From Hoplostethus atlanticus (lineage: Eukaryota; Chordata; Actinopteri; Trachichthyiformes; Trachichthyidae), in contig JAXDDX010000024.1 in assembly GCA_034670405.1 (NCBI GenBank), forward strand, positions 3,240,501 through 3,304,500: a DNA stretch of 64,000 nt, read 5' to 3'. Below are positions 24,569-36,902 of this stretch, piece after piece. The position numbers were made by a program, and so were the translations under genes. The notes under the pieces were generated by a model. That model was given only the letters and a program-made list of their open reading frames with translations. It was not told where the DNA came from and searched no databases. Position 1 is the first letter of the stretch; every line of letters begins with the position of its first letter.

Positions 24569-25400
24569 AGTGTTGTTATACTATTGGGACATTCTATTGA
24601 TTTGCATTCATTTTCTAGCCTTTAACCTAAGCTTCTTTATTTTCTACTTTTATTGTTGTTGTTTTTTGAGGATAATTTGCTTATGTTGAAAATTGGTAAA
24701 TCCAAAATAATATGTCCTAATATAACATGAGGGTTGGAGTCAATTCACTTTCAGTTCACCCATGTAACAATGGCATTTAAAACTGCAATTCGCATAAACT
24801 GGCTCGGACTTTGCTCTCAATATTTTTTGGAGATTCATGTTAAAGAACAACAACTTCTAGTCACTGAATGCTAGAAGAAAACCCAGTCCCTGCACTGACT
24901 GAATTAAAATTGACTTTACTTCTGCCCTCTGGACTAGAACATGCGTACATGACAGCTCTCACCAATGCGCCTTGAGGCTTGTGCGCTCTGTAGGACCTGA
25001 GCAGCAGGTCTGGAGGTGATGCTAGGGGGAAGTAGGTAACACTCCTTAACTAATGTTTCTCTTCTCCCTGTCATACCTCAATCATTGGGATGGCCATGCT
25101 GTTAGCTATCTGTATGTCTTGTTTAATGTCATATCAGTGTGATGTACAACTAGCAGGCTTACTACACAGCTATACTGTTATTACTCCTGCTATTGCTGCA
25201 AACGTCCCTGCTCCCAAGTTGTTCATGGATGGCCAGTAAAAAACGAATCCCGGAGCACTGTTCATTCGGACTATTCCTGTCGCTTCTGAATCCTTTAATT
25301 CACAAGAACAATTTACAACAATGAGACTTGGACATTATTATGCCCAAGCTCCGCTCCCATATGTTGCTTGAGCTGGCGATAAATTAATTGGCTGGGACAC
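24230..25400. other. non-coding stretch, no gene seen
   Basis: Nothing was recognised apart from the (CA)n at 24,515-24,565. Confidence 0.5.
24515..24565. repeat. (CA)n microsatellite
   Basis: A perfect 51-bp run. Confidence 0.95.
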
Positions 25401-26332
25401 TAGCCGTATGCAACTAACTCTACTCTCTCTGTCTCGCGCGCTCTCTCTCTCTGTCTCTCTCTCTCTCTCTCTCTCGCTCTCTCTCTCTATGTGTGTCTGT
25501 CTGTCTGTCTGTCTCTCTCCCAACACGCAACACGCAGGACGCAGGTGACACACGGGGCGAGCCTTTTTTGTACTTCCGTTCTGTTCAGCGTTAAAGCTTT
25601 GAGTTGTATAGCAGTCTACCGGTCATTCTGTTTTTCTCATGTCTCTCACTGTTTAATCGATGAAAATGACAAAGTGCAGGTGCAGCCACGGCATGCGTTG
25701 AGCCCGGCAGGGGACGGTGTGTGGTGCACTAGGACCGGGGAGAGATCCTCCGCGGCGCATGTATTGCAACCACAGAGCTGGGCAGTGGAGGAAAACCCCC
25801 CCATCGGATGTGGCCAGTATATCCATACATTTCTTTTTCCCCTCTACATCGCGGCGCGGTTTAGTGGAGAGCGCACCGGTGCGTCTGGGGTGGTCGGGCA
25901 CACAGGAAGAGGATTCCTAATCGAGTACGATTTGCGTAAAAGTGAGCTGTCTGATTTAGGGGGGTGAATATTTGGCTGCGTTCGCCCCTCATCCATTTTG
26001 CATATGCCTTTTTTTAATGTTGTATTGGTTGTGATATTGTTTTTCTATCTCTGCCCGTCATCCTTTTTATCTCAAGCGCGCAAAGTCACGTCTGCGTAGG
26101 AGAGCGCTTGGCGCACTTCTTCCCTAAAGGACAGAGACAACATCTCCATTATTCTGTTTGGATTAAAAACGGGCGGTTGGCTGAATGGGTGACCTGGTTG
26201 AAACACAGACTTACACTGGCTTCTACCCATTTTATGGAAACGTGTTCTCTCTGTTGACCTGGAGCTGTGATGTCCACAGCCTTCCCCACTGACTGACAAA
26301 CGGCGTCGTACCATTTTGGAATCGAGTTGAAG
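25400..26332 (+). promoter_or_regulatory. CpG-rich patch, candidate promoter / non-coding 5' exon
   Basis: CpG dinucleotides are scarce through most of the window but dense here: by hand about twenty occur in roughly 250 bp between 25,680 and 25,930, including clusters such as CCGCGGCGC and TCGCGGCGCGG. A CT/CTGT tract lies just upstream (25,421-25,520). The sequence runs to GTTGAAG|GTAGGA, a plausible splice donor with GT at 26,333. Position and strand fit a non-coding first exon of the il1rapl1 gene 17 kb downstream, since in mammals the ATG lies in exon 2. No TATA box was identified. Open frames across it (such as 25,491-25,967 +) show no recognisable domain. This is inference from base composition and splice-like sequence only. 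Confidence 0.3.
25421..25520. repeat. (CT)n / (CTGT)n pyrimidine tract
   Basis: About 100 bp of CT repeats with CTGT units, directly upstream of the first CpG-rich patch. Confidence 0.9.
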
Positions 26333-26994
26333 GTAGGACAATTTCCCCCTTTTGCTCTCTGGCATAACGCAGGTCCTCTGACCACTGGATAAAGTTAACA
26401 GACCTTAATTCAATTTCTACTTGGGTTATTGCGGTAAAGCCATTGCTCGGCTCTGACTCAAGGCAGCAGTTATTCTTAAAGCATTCCGGTAAATCACCGT
26501 GGCGGAAACGTAGTATTCATTCATGTACAAACACTTCAGTTTCACGGGGAAAAAAGGCAGAGAAGTTAAGCACCTGCCACTGTTGCAGCACACGACGAGA
26601 TGAGGCGAATATGGATTGTTTTCCACAAACACTCAGGGAAGCCACACGGCAACAATTAATACAACTAAAGGATGTGTTGCTATATAAATAGACATTTCCA
26701 TTTCTTTCTTTCTTGGACTGACGGCACTGTTTCGTCTATTGGGTTGAGGATGTGTTTGCTTGTAGAGCTGGAGAAACCCTCTGCAGTGCAGTCTGTCACC
26801 GGCCCGCCGGGCTCACTGGAGCTCACTAAGCACAGGATTTAGAAAAAGGTGTAAACGAAGCTGCAGCTTTGCCTGGAGGTAGTCTACCAGTAAACCCTGT
26901 TATATGCCCAATCCCGTCTTTATACGGTGAATATACAGAGGCCACGGCTTAACAATAAAATAGACCCGAGCATTTTTGCTGGTTGCGCTACAAT

Positions 26995-26998
<4 letters not shown>

Positions 26999-27037
<39 letters not shown>

Positions 27038-27066
27038 TGTGTGTGTGTGTGTGTGTGTGTGTGTGT
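26999..27066. repeat. (TC)n-(GT)n compound microsatellite
   Basis: 36 bp of TC, then CGCTT, then about 28 bp of GT. Confidence 0.95.
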
Positions 27067-27639
27067 CTGTCGACACGCACACGCCTCCCTACACACTGAT
27101 TGAGTTTGAAATAATTGTATGTGAGAGAATGCATCATTTGTTGCAGTGCAAATTCTCTCGGATAACAAACATGTTGAGATACCAAATTTTTGCTCATATG
27201 GTGTTTTCTTGTATTTCTCATTCAAGCTTACTGTATTATTGTCATCTCGCTGTGATGGAATGACACGTTAGCTTTGAAAGCTATGCGACTTATTATTAGC
27301 GACAGCTTGCAACAGACTTGGGTTTCATCCCATTTCGACCTACAGTATGAGTCTCCCATGAGGAAAAAACAGCGCGGTCCCTTGGGTGGAACCGTGCGAC
27401 TAGCGACGCATGACGCAGGAATCTGAGTGATGATTGATGATGATCCTATTTCTGGAAGTGCGCCTGGATCAGAAATGCCGAGCCTCTTTGAGCTTACAGG
27501 CAATCCCCAGGAGTTATTAAACCATTTATTGTTGGTTTTTAATGTTACGTTTGCTCAACCCTGGTACAAGTCGTTTTGAAGAGAGATTGGTAGCCTATTG
27601 TGTGTGTAAGGGGGGGCTGCAAATACACACGTTTTAACA

Positions 27640-27715
27640 CCTAACCCCTAACTCTTACCCTAACCTAAACCCAATTCTTCTTCTTCTTCTCCTTCTCCTT
27701 TCTTAACCTTAACCC
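27640..27715. repeat. degenerate telomere-like (CCCTAA) patch with a TTC triplet run
   Basis: CCTAACCCCTAACTCTTACC, then CTAACCTAAACCC, then TTC repeats and CTTAACCTTAACCC, resemble degenerated CCCTAA units of vertebrate telomeres inside the chromosome. Confidence 0.6.
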
Positions 27716-27805
27716 AGGTACTAACCCCTTAAAGAAGTGATGACTGGCAAAATGTCCTCACTTTGGAAGATTTCCCTCATCGTTCTATCCTTGTCAGGAC
27801 ATTTG

Positions 27806-27853
27806 GTCACACACATACACACACACACACACTCATACACACACACACACACA
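27806..27853. repeat. interrupted (AC)n microsatellite
   Basis: AC runs broken by AT and TCAT. Confidence 0.9.
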
Positions 27854-29620
27854 GGAGATTTGGGCAGCATGAAACACAATTCAGCCCAGCACATCCTTGG
27901 TCGCTGTCTGTTTGGTATCTTATAGTTGTGAGGAAGAGTCTGTATGCATTGTGGGAAGACGTGTAGCCCAGGTAGAGCAATGTTTTAGTTGGTCAGGTGG
28001 CCTAAATGTATTCCTGCTGCCAGAGGCCAGTTGGAGGTGAGCCACGTCTTCAAGTTAACCGGTGGCATAGAAAATGGCGTGGGACGAATACACTTCCGTG
28101 TCACTCTGGATCTTCAGTGTAATTTCTTTCTGAACATTGGGCCTAGCATTAATTAATTCATTTGTTTCCGTCGTTTCTCTCTGAAGTTCCAAAGTGCAGC
28201 AGATAGTACTATCAGACCATCTCCACTTGCCAGCAGCGCCCTGTCATCACAATGATGGCAGGAGCTGTCTGTGGTGCTGAAACAGACAGCTCTTTTGTTC
28301 AACTCTGGGGTGATTTGGTGAGATGAAATATACAACGGACACTGTTTTCCTGAGACTTCACCACACAATAACACTCTCTGTGCCTTTGATGTATTTACAT
28401 TTTCAGCTAGTAAAAATGATACATGTATGTCATTCTTCATGCCACAAGCAAACATATGAGACCGCAGTGCATTAATAAGAAAGTATTGATTCTTTCTCCT
28501 GAGCTCTCGCCACTTGTGATAAATTGAGAGGATATAGAGAATATTGTCATTGCCTTATAATATTTGTACAATAACGCCTTTATTGTACTTTTTCATAAGG
28601 TCTTGTCAATCCGCGTATATTTCATAATAATATGCTTCATGCATATGACATGTCATCCATCTCATTTCTGACGTCAGGTTCCACCGTTGCACTGTTCTTC
28701 ATATAACGACAGACTGCTTCTTGTGCCCTTAGTGTTGATTCATTTTATTGTTTAACGTTCTTCTCCCTACATTAGTGTTTGATTGCCTTAAATGGCAATC
28801 ATGTGTATTGAAGGGTGTTAAAATCCCATTAGCTGGTCATCATGATGTGCTGCTTGATTTAACCATGTGAGAATCAGCGCTGTAAAAATGAAACACCATA
28901 GCGAATCACTCCAAAACACCAACAGTGTGACCAACATGTAATGTGTAATGTGACCAGTGTACCAGTTATGTCTGATCATACCAACGAAGTAATGGCTTTT
29001 AGTATAATTGCCTTATGATAAGCAATGAAGAAACCCCTGCTTATTGAACTGTTCACTGTTCTTCCTGTGAATCCCTTCCTAGCTAGGAAAACATGCAAAC
29101 CGTATCACTGAAATCTTCTTTCTTGTCATGTCTGAGGTGTATGAAACGTGATAAAACAATCAAACAAACCAGCAAACACAAATCAAGCATTATCTTTCGA
29201 AGGCAAAGTGAATACTGCAAATATGCAAGCATCAAGCTGAGGGGTTTTCTAATCTCAGCTATTGTGTCCTAGTCATACTTTGGTACAGTAAACAACTAAA
29301 AAGGGTCGTATCCCATACTCATTGTTGCATTTTATCACAAGTGCAGAAAATTGCCTTACAGACTCCAAATTTTACATACTGATGATTTTGCTCCAAAACA
29401 AATATTTCCTCCTGTGTTTTTTAATTTTTTTAAATTTGTGTTTGGATTTTACAAGGTTAAACATACAAGTGGGCCTTTTGTCATGAGTGGGTCACACACC
29501 ATGCCTGCTGTAAAGCCAGAAGGGGAGCAGATATACAGCCCAATGGGAATCCCAATCGCCCCTGAGGGCATCAAAGCATCCACCGTGTGCCTAATAATCT
29601 ATTGCATTGCTTTTATTAGC

Positions 29621-29644
29621 GTGTGTGTGTGTGTGTGTGTGTGT
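29621..29644. repeat. (GT)n microsatellite
   Basis: A perfect 24-bp run. Confidence 0.9.
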
Positions 29645-29803
29645 ATGGTGCTCAGCAATCCCCCGGGACCTCAACGAGGCAATATGTTACGTATTTGAAT
29701 GTCCCTCGGAGAGAGAAGTGCTGGTGGAGCGCTTCACCCCCTGCGTGTCTTCCTGTACTGGTCCTATGTGTCGGTGATGAATGATGTGTGCGTTTTCTCC
29801 CAG

Positions 29804-29904
29804 CATTGATTGAATTAGGCCACCCCGCAGACCCACTGCTTTCCCAAGGAGCTCTCGGAGGCGATCCTGTGGTGAAGTGTATCAATAAGCGGGTTGGATG
29901 GAGT
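29804..29904 (+). other. candidate small exon bounded by AG and GTAAGT
   Basis: A 101-nt segment is preceded by TTTTCTCCCAG and followed by GTAAGTGG, close to ideal acceptor and donor sequences. It lies at the edge of a second CpG-rich patch (29,900-30,150). It could be an alternative non-coding 5' exon of il1rapl1, an exon of a long non-coding RNA, or chance. I recognise no protein similarity in any frame. Confidence 0.25.
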
Positions 29905-30150
29905 GTAAGTGGTGGTGGTGCCGCGGGCAGACAGCCGGTGATGAGGAGGGGGAACGCGCTTAGGGAGAGCCCCGCCGATCGCACAGCAGATTGGGTGCCC
30001 TCGGTGCTAGCGTCTGTTGGTCCCTGCCGCGGGGGCAGAGCGGGTGGAGCCACATGGAGCCGACCCAGAACCGCACACTGGGCCGACGTCGGCTCGGCTT
30101 TCGGGGCACATTTTGCCCCAGCTCGCTTTAGCTGTTATTTGTCTTTTAAC
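29905..30150. promoter_or_regulatory. second CpG-rich patch
   Basis: About twenty CpGs fall within some 200 bp, including GCCGCGGG, CCGCCGATCGC and GCCGACGTCGGC, in an otherwise CpG-poor region. It resembles a small unmethylated island and may mark an alternative promoter or enhancer. It also carries overlapping open frames on both strands, which is expected of GC-rich DNA and is not evidence of a gene. Confidence 0.25.
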
Positions 30151-30749
30151 TTCTAACACCACCTTGGGTCTCGAGGTGTCACAAGCCCCTTTTAGACAGA
30201 CAGTTGGTCATTTTAATTGCGGCGAGGTGACGGACGTGCTTCTGTTTCAGTAGATGGGCATCTTGTGAGTGCAATGTTTTGATGGCTTTGTTTTGAAGGG
30301 GGGAGTGCTATGACGGGGGACCCCCATGAGGCCGCTGGCAGCTGAGCTCCCACTGTGGCAGATTGATATTTGTAATTTAAGGGAAGCTGTCACACAGCAT
30401 CCACCAGACGGAGAGTGCCATGGAGGCGCTCAGTCAATTAAACACAGTTTGTTTAGAAATAATCATTCTGATGTGGGAGCTGAGGATTCATTTGAGGCAT
30501 GCTGGCTGAAGGGTTCACAACCTTCAATTATCCACACACTCATACAATCACATGATAGCAACGTATGTAGGTGAGGAATGTGTGTGTCAGGGAAGAGAAG
30601 CTCTTTGCTGTCAGCTGTCAGCCGATGACGCCCCTCCGATCATCACAGTGTGCTTTCTGGAGAGACGGAAAAGGAAAGGTCAAAGATTTGTGCACGTGTG
30701 GTGGTGGGGAAAGGGCGCTGTTGTGAGTTGGCTCCTTAATCCCCTCAAC

Positions 30750-30750
<1 letters not shown>

Positions 30751-30783
<33 letters not shown>
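30751..30783. repeat. (AC)n microsatellite
   Basis: A perfect 33-bp run. Confidence 0.95.
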
Positions 30784-30785
<2 letters not shown>

Positions 30786-32387
30786 AACGCGCCCATTGTC
30801 TTCCTCATCATTGAACTATTGGAATTTACATTCTGACGAGGGTCATGTTTCAAATGACCTCGTCGCATTGATTGTCAATAAATGGCCACTAGGCCTCATG
30901 GAGAGAATACTGTTTGATTGACTGCCTTTAGGAAGGATCAAACAAGGCCAATACATCAGGTGTCCAACTCCAATGAAGACAGTGAGATGTAGATGCTGGT
31001 TGAAAGTGCTCAAGGCGTTCAAAATGACAGTTGATGACAAGAGGTGATGTTAACGTGGCACTACGATACAAACTCACATGTTCCTCCATTTTTATGTTCA
31101 TACATTGTCCAAATGTGACTTTATTTCATTACATTTAAACTGATCAGTGCATCACATGGTTTTGATTGGTCACCCCTCACTAAGCAATGGACAAAGCCAA
31201 CTGGAACACCTCTACTGCAGCTGAGTAGTACGGGACCCATACGATCACCAGTCTCTGGACCGACAGGTACAAGCCTCCTGTGTCTCCCTCTCAGCTTTTT
31301 AAAGGACTAGTTTGGTTTTGTCTTTGTTAAACCGTATTGTCTGAATCTGACAGCGATATTCTGGTATTCTGTTGCCTGCAGTTGTCAAAGGAGTCAAGTG
31401 AGGGTTGCCAGTGGCGTCTATTCAGTCACCCTCGCATTATACAAATTGGTTCACTTGGCTGCAGTGATCTGCGTCTCTTCATCTCTCCGCAATGCACTCT
31501 CGTTCTCTCCATCTCACTCCTTTGCCGCTTCTCATTCCTCAGCTAGTCGCTTCTTTTCCCCGTTTCCCTTCTCTCTTTTACGTCCTCTCTCATCCATATG
31601 CCCTCATTTTTCCTTTCAGTCTTTTTCTTACCTTCCCCCCTATCCTTTCTTATGCTCAGCTGTCTCTCATCTCTCCAGCGTCATCTGTACTTTGGTGTCT
31701 CTCCCCCCCCCCTCCCCCCCCTCTCTCCCTCTCCTCTTTTCCAGGCTGTTTTCTCTCAGAGTCGATGGCTGCCCGAGCCCAGCTCCAGAGAAATCCCCTC
31801 TCCGATAACCCCGCTGACACTGTCACTCTCCTAGCACAGAGAGGGGATTTCGCTCCATTGTCACACTCGTTCATTCCCTCTCTCCCACCCCCACTCCCTC
31901 TCCTATCTGAAGCACTTTTCACACATACCCACACTCATCTCTGTGACTGTATACAGCTGTCGGCGTAGTAAACAAACAAACAGTCAAACCCGTCAAAGTC
32001 ACTTTCGAGAGCTTGTGCTTTTTAATCCAGCCACTCGACAGACTGACCCGTAGCGCTCATCTGCCCTGAAGTGGTGTTGTTCTCTACCCGTGAGTCACCG
32101 CTTACCAAGGTGGATCTCCCCCTCATGTTTAGACATTTATATGGATTTCCTTGTGTCTCAACCGCAAAGGGAAAGGGGACAGAAGAGGAAGAGAAAGCGA
32201 GAGTTTGAAGGGAGACGAAATAGCGAGAGAGAACGGGGTGAAAGCAGGCGGGTGCAGGTAGGGAGAAGAAGAGACAAGGGGATTAGGAAATGTAATGAAT
32301 TGAAAGAAGGTAATCAAGCTTGTTTTCATTTGCCAGCTGTATAGCCACACATACTCCGCTCTTATTTGGTCCACTGGCTATGATACA

Positions 32388-32392
<5 letters not shown>

Positions 32393-32454
<62 letters not shown>
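32393..32454. repeat. (AC)n-(AG)n compound microsatellite
   Basis: About 46 bp of AC pass into 16 bp of AG. Confidence 0.95.
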
Positions 32455-32455
<1 letters not shown>

Positions 32456-32826
32456 CACTGTCAAGAGCTTACATGATCGAGGGGCTGTTGGTTTTAGTCC
32501 CTCTCCGCTCTAAGTGAGGATGACTGCCGGGCCCCGTCGGGCGCCAGAGCAGGTCCGGATGATGTCGGTTATTTCTCACATGATCACGTCTAGCCGTGGA
32601 AACAACCCAAGCCTGGATCTCATTTTTTTTTTTGCCGTTATCCTTATTAGGTTTCCATCTCCGTTCGCATTGGTGCCGTCGGCTTTTGTCATAACAACGG
32701 GGACGGGGCAGCTCACCGGTTTGTAATGGGATCATTTTCTCACCTGTCACGTTGGATTGGAACGGGGAAGATCTTGCCCACGTCCCATGGGTGAGCTGAG
32801 GAATGCAGAGGAAAACAGGGATACAG

Positions 32827-32831
<5 letters not shown>

Positions 32832-32864
<33 letters not shown>
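32832..32864. repeat. (CA)n microsatellite
   Basis: A perfect 33-bp run. Confidence 0.95.
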
Positions 32865-32865
<1 letters not shown>

Positions 32866-33110
32866 AGATTGAACGCAGCAAAATGCCTTGTCTCACTGGA
32901 TGAAATTGCATTTAAAGGTGTAATCTCATAGCTTCATTGTAGAATTTGTGGGCAGAGTGAATCACAGCTGTAGCGTTCCTTGGGGACGTGGATGTTGAAA
33001 ATCTCAGAGCTCTGACAGTTATTGTTTCGAAAGTTGTCAGACTTTTCAAGATCAGATTTGCTCCAAAACAGTGAATTTGTAAGCCTTCTCAGTGGAGAGG
33101 ACCAAAAACG

Positions 33111-33133
33111 AGAGAGAGAGAGAGAGAGAGAGA
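33111..33133. repeat. (AG)n tract
   Basis: 23 bp of AG, followed by AAAG units. Confidence 0.9.
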
Positions 33134-33968
33134 AAGAAAGAAAAGGGACTTTACTCTGTCTCAATTTGCTCTTGCTTGGCCTGTCAACTTGTCTCTGAAA
33201 TCCACTCAGATGTGTACAAGATCCAGCACTGAGCTGCAAAGAAGGAAAGAATGAAATAGAGGGGTCAGGAGAGAAAGGGAGAGAGCGAGTAAGAGAGCGA
33301 GAGAGAGCGAGAGAGAGAGAGGCAATGGGAAGGAGCGAGAAAGAAAGCTGTCTCCATTGTTTCCTAAAGCAAAAAACCCTCTGCCCTGTTGTGTTGTCAG
33401 CTGCAGTGGTCCGTGTCACGGTGAAATGAGTCCCCGGGGAGCAGGGGACTGTCATAAATATTGCACTGTGTGGAACACGAGCCTCTGATGTGGGCTTGCA
33501 CTGAGTACAGGATGCTGGCTGTAAGAAGACATTGGTCAGTAATGAGTGGGTCCCGAGTCCTCGCCTGCCACGATGAGTCTGTAAACAACTGGTTCAACTC
33601 GAGTTCAGACAAGGAGCAGCCGCGGGGTAAGGACCGATACACACCAAATGGCCTCCTTTGTTAGAGGATGTGCTAATATACAGCGTGCCTGGGAATGGAG
33701 GGCGCATGGTGATAAACACTTAAAACTACAAACACACTGGTGGTAGTATCCATGGCGTCAAATCTCCATCACCCCTTTGAAGTGTTTGACAGGGGCGCCT
33801 GGTGTTTATTCTTCACACAATGTCGTTGCTTTTATTGTGTATTTGTCACGCTGAATTTATGCCTCTAAGTGTTGGTTTTTCAGTCTATTACAGAGATATG
33901 GCATTGCAGCGTGTTTGTCAAGGGTCAGTGACATCTACTGTATGTGTCTGTTCATCCTCCTGCATATG

Positions 33969-33970
<2 letters not shown>

Positions 33971-34023
<53 letters not shown>
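33971..34023. repeat. (TG)n microsatellite
   Basis: A perfect run of about 53 bp. Confidence 0.95.
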
Positions 34024-34024
<1 letters not shown>

Positions 34025-34468
34025 TATGCCTGTGCACACTGCTCTGACACACAGGCCCAGTCAGTCCTGTTCTTGGCTCCAGCAGTGACCTGGCTCTCCT
34101 CCTAGTCCTGCAGCCCCTGCCATGCCTCTCCCTCTCCCCGCTGCCTCTCCTCCCCCCCCCCCCCCACAGCCCTCTCTTCTCCCTCCATCCACACACCAGT
34201 GCAGATCAGCCTGCCCGGCCCCTTGGATGGGAGTCAGAAAAAGGGGAGGGAGCTGAGTGGACCTTCACCCGCCGTCTCCCCCCGTGTGCCTCCTCCTCTC
34301 TGGCTCTCTCGTTGAGATGCTTCACCGTCATGTGATAATATGGCAGTATAATGTACACAACTACAATATGTAGCACGGCAGACCCTCACCGTGGCTGTTC
34401 ACAGGCCAGGATAGCCATCGACTGAGCCCTTGTGTATTTCTAAAACTTAGATAACCTCACAGCAGGAC

Positions 34469-34495
34469 CACACACACACACACACACACACACAC
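34469..34495. repeat. (CA)n microsatellite
   Basis: A perfect run of about 27 bp. Confidence 0.9.
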
Positions 34496-34659
34496 CTTTT
34501 CACTGTCTTGTATTGCTGTTTCTGTTCAGCTAAATCCTGTAATAAGATTCAATCTGAGATAACTGGGCTGCTCGCTACAGGGGCTATTCCTCTCCCCGAG
34601 ACCCAGGACAGCTGCACTGTGGAATGGACTGGCTGGAGTACAATCAATGATGCTTAGTA

Positions 34660-34686
34660 TGTGTGTGTGTGTGTGTGTGTGTGTGT
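34660..34686. repeat. (TG)n microsatellite
   Basis: A perfect run of about 27 bp. Confidence 0.9.
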
Positions 34687-35132
34687 ACATCCTTTTGTGC
34701 ACGGGAAGGGAAGCAAAAATCTGTAGGTGTGCATTGTCTATTGTAGTTGAGCAGAATATTATAGAGATATTGGTCTTGGAATCCCATGGTGGTGCAAAAC
34801 GTACAGGGGGGGACGGGTTGAGCATGTCAAGGTGAGACGCTGGAGATGGTTGAGGGCCGCTGGGACTAACTTATCAACTGTAATTCAAATTTGGGAGAGG
34901 GGGAGTGAGATTGTTGGGGGTGAAGGGGGGTGAGGGGGATGGTTGGGGGTACAAACCAGCATGAGATAACGAGCATGTTGTATTATACATTCTCCTAAGG
35001 ATTCCCCCGTCCTCCTTCCATCCGTCCGCCCCTCTATCCCTTCCTCCCCAGCGAGTCCTGCGTGGTGCTGTCCGCTCAATAAGACCTCATCTGTTCAATA
35101 AGGCTTTCATACACCTTTGTTTGCACTCTTTG

Positions 35133-35160
<28 letters not shown>
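35133..35160. repeat. (GT)n microsatellite
   Basis: A perfect 28-bp run. Confidence 0.9.
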
Positions 35161-35163
<3 letters not shown>

Positions 35164-36902
35164 CACCGGGGCGTCGGGGAGGGGTGTGAGACGGGGTGTG
35201 GGGAGGGCTCTTGTGGTTGGTTCTGCTATTGTTCTGAACCACCCACCAGTTGTTCTCATTGGTCCAGTTGCAGCTGAAGCCCATATATTCTCTCCTGCCC
35301 AAACAGACAGAATCCTTAAACCAGCATCCTGGTGCTCCTTGTAGACAGCCAGGGAGAGAAGACTTTTCCACATCAGTGCAAATCTGTGATATACTGTCAG
35401 TTTCAACCATACCCTGGTAAGTCGCTGTGTTTGTGTGTTTGTGTGTGGCATGTGCATTTGTGTGTGAAAAAGTAAGACTGTTGTTTTGGCTTCATTTTTT
35501 TTTGGCATGAACAGAGAGAGAGAGAGTTGTCGCAATTTTTTGGTCCAGCAGAAGTTGTCATAGATATGTTATCTTCATATTCTAGCGATGTCCCTCAACC
35601 TTACTCTTCTACACTCGTTTGACACATGAATGTGTTTGTCTCGGCTTGTGGATGTGTTGAGAGGTGAGTTGATAATTGCACAATTGGCTGTATTTTTCAC
35701 CTGTAGTATTTTATTCCTTATCTCGCCTTACCTACACCCCCTCCTCCTTTCCCCCTCTTTCCTCTCCATTTCTTCCAGTCTCTCTATTCCCAGCCTGTCC
35801 CTAGTCAAGCAGAGAATCGATTTTTAAACAGGCAAGGCTCTGGGGACCGAGCAGTGGGCCATTATTGGCCTCATTTAGGCTCCTTTGCCACCACTATGGC
35901 TTCTCTAGACAATAGGATAGACTCTGTCACGGATACCAACACGTAAATGCACATCCCTGCTGAAAACCGCTCAGGCCAGCATTTCCTGTCTTCGGGGAGC
36001 TGTGCTTTAAAAACTCCCTGTCTGGTTGAGGGGATGGGCCACGGCCCTTCTCCGCTCACAACTAATATAGGCACATCCAGCACATTTCACAGCTGCGGGC
36101 TGGATAGGAGAGGAATATTGAGCATTTAAACCAAATGTATGGGCTATTTTCCATGCTATTTACTGCATCCCTTCACATTTCCACTGCTGCCATACTTCTT
36201 GTGCAGTCTGCAGCATATGGCAACATGCTCCTACTGTAAACAGTGGCTTGCTGATCCCCTGGCAGGGGAGTGTACCGCTCTACAGCAGCTGTATATGTCT
36301 GTCAGGCAGCTCATCAGTCGACAGCCAATCACAGCCCTTTCTTTCTCTTTCTGGAATTGAAAGATTTTAGGAGAGCCTTTGCATTGCACGCTGTAGTGGA
36401 TGGCTTATTTTCAGAGGGGCATATCGTGCCGTGACCAATCCATGTTGATGAGGATTAGATTTAGTATGAGACTATGCAGTTGGATTCATATGCCCTCCTA
36501 CAATAGCTGGCGTAGGAGTGGAATCAAGCACATGAGCAGGTTTCTGAGAAGGGCTTGCTCAACACTTACGACCCATACGCACAAGTACGGCTTCCCACAC
36601 AGACACTTGTAGTCGCTACCTGCAGAGAACAGAAGAAACACTCAGCAACCCATTTAGAGCGATGTGTTGGCATTGTTATGAACACTCAAACAGCAGGTGT
36701 CAATATCTCACACCTAGCTTGGGCTCTCAACATTTCATGAAATGAGCAAGAAGTCTTAAAATACAGAGCACGTATTTGCTCTGTGCACCAAGAGTGAGAG
36801 ATATGTCAGATATGGAGACACAACTAGAAACAGGCAGTAGTTTGACATTGAAACAGCACGGTGGAACGTAAGGTCGTGGAAGTCGGGGTGGTGGATGGGC
36901 AT

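Larger units (their letters stand above)
27070..29780. other. non-coding stretch, no gene seen
   Basis: AT-rich at 28.5-29.3 kb. It contains the telomere-like patch at 27.64 kb and two microsatellites, but no recognisable coding sequence. Confidence 0.5.
30160..36900. other. non-coding stretch, no gene seen
   Basis: It contains a long pyrimidine-rich block (31,490-31,760), purine-rich blocks (32,160-32,280 and 33,230-33,350) and the listed microsatellites. None of the open frames is recognisable. Confidence 0.5.

Noticed and set aside
25491..25967. 158-codon open frame across the CpG-rich patch
   Set aside because: No recognisable domain, and it starts in a CTGT repeat. GC-rich DNA has few stops by chance. 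The patch is better viewed as promoter or UTR.
29652..30156. Overlapping open frames on both strands at the second CpG patch
   Set aside because: Low-stop GC-rich DNA; neither frame resembles a known protein.
35087..35535. Two overlapping minus-strand frames of more than 100 codons
   Set aside because: Each includes CA-repeat translation and no known domain; the two are in different frames of the same DNA.
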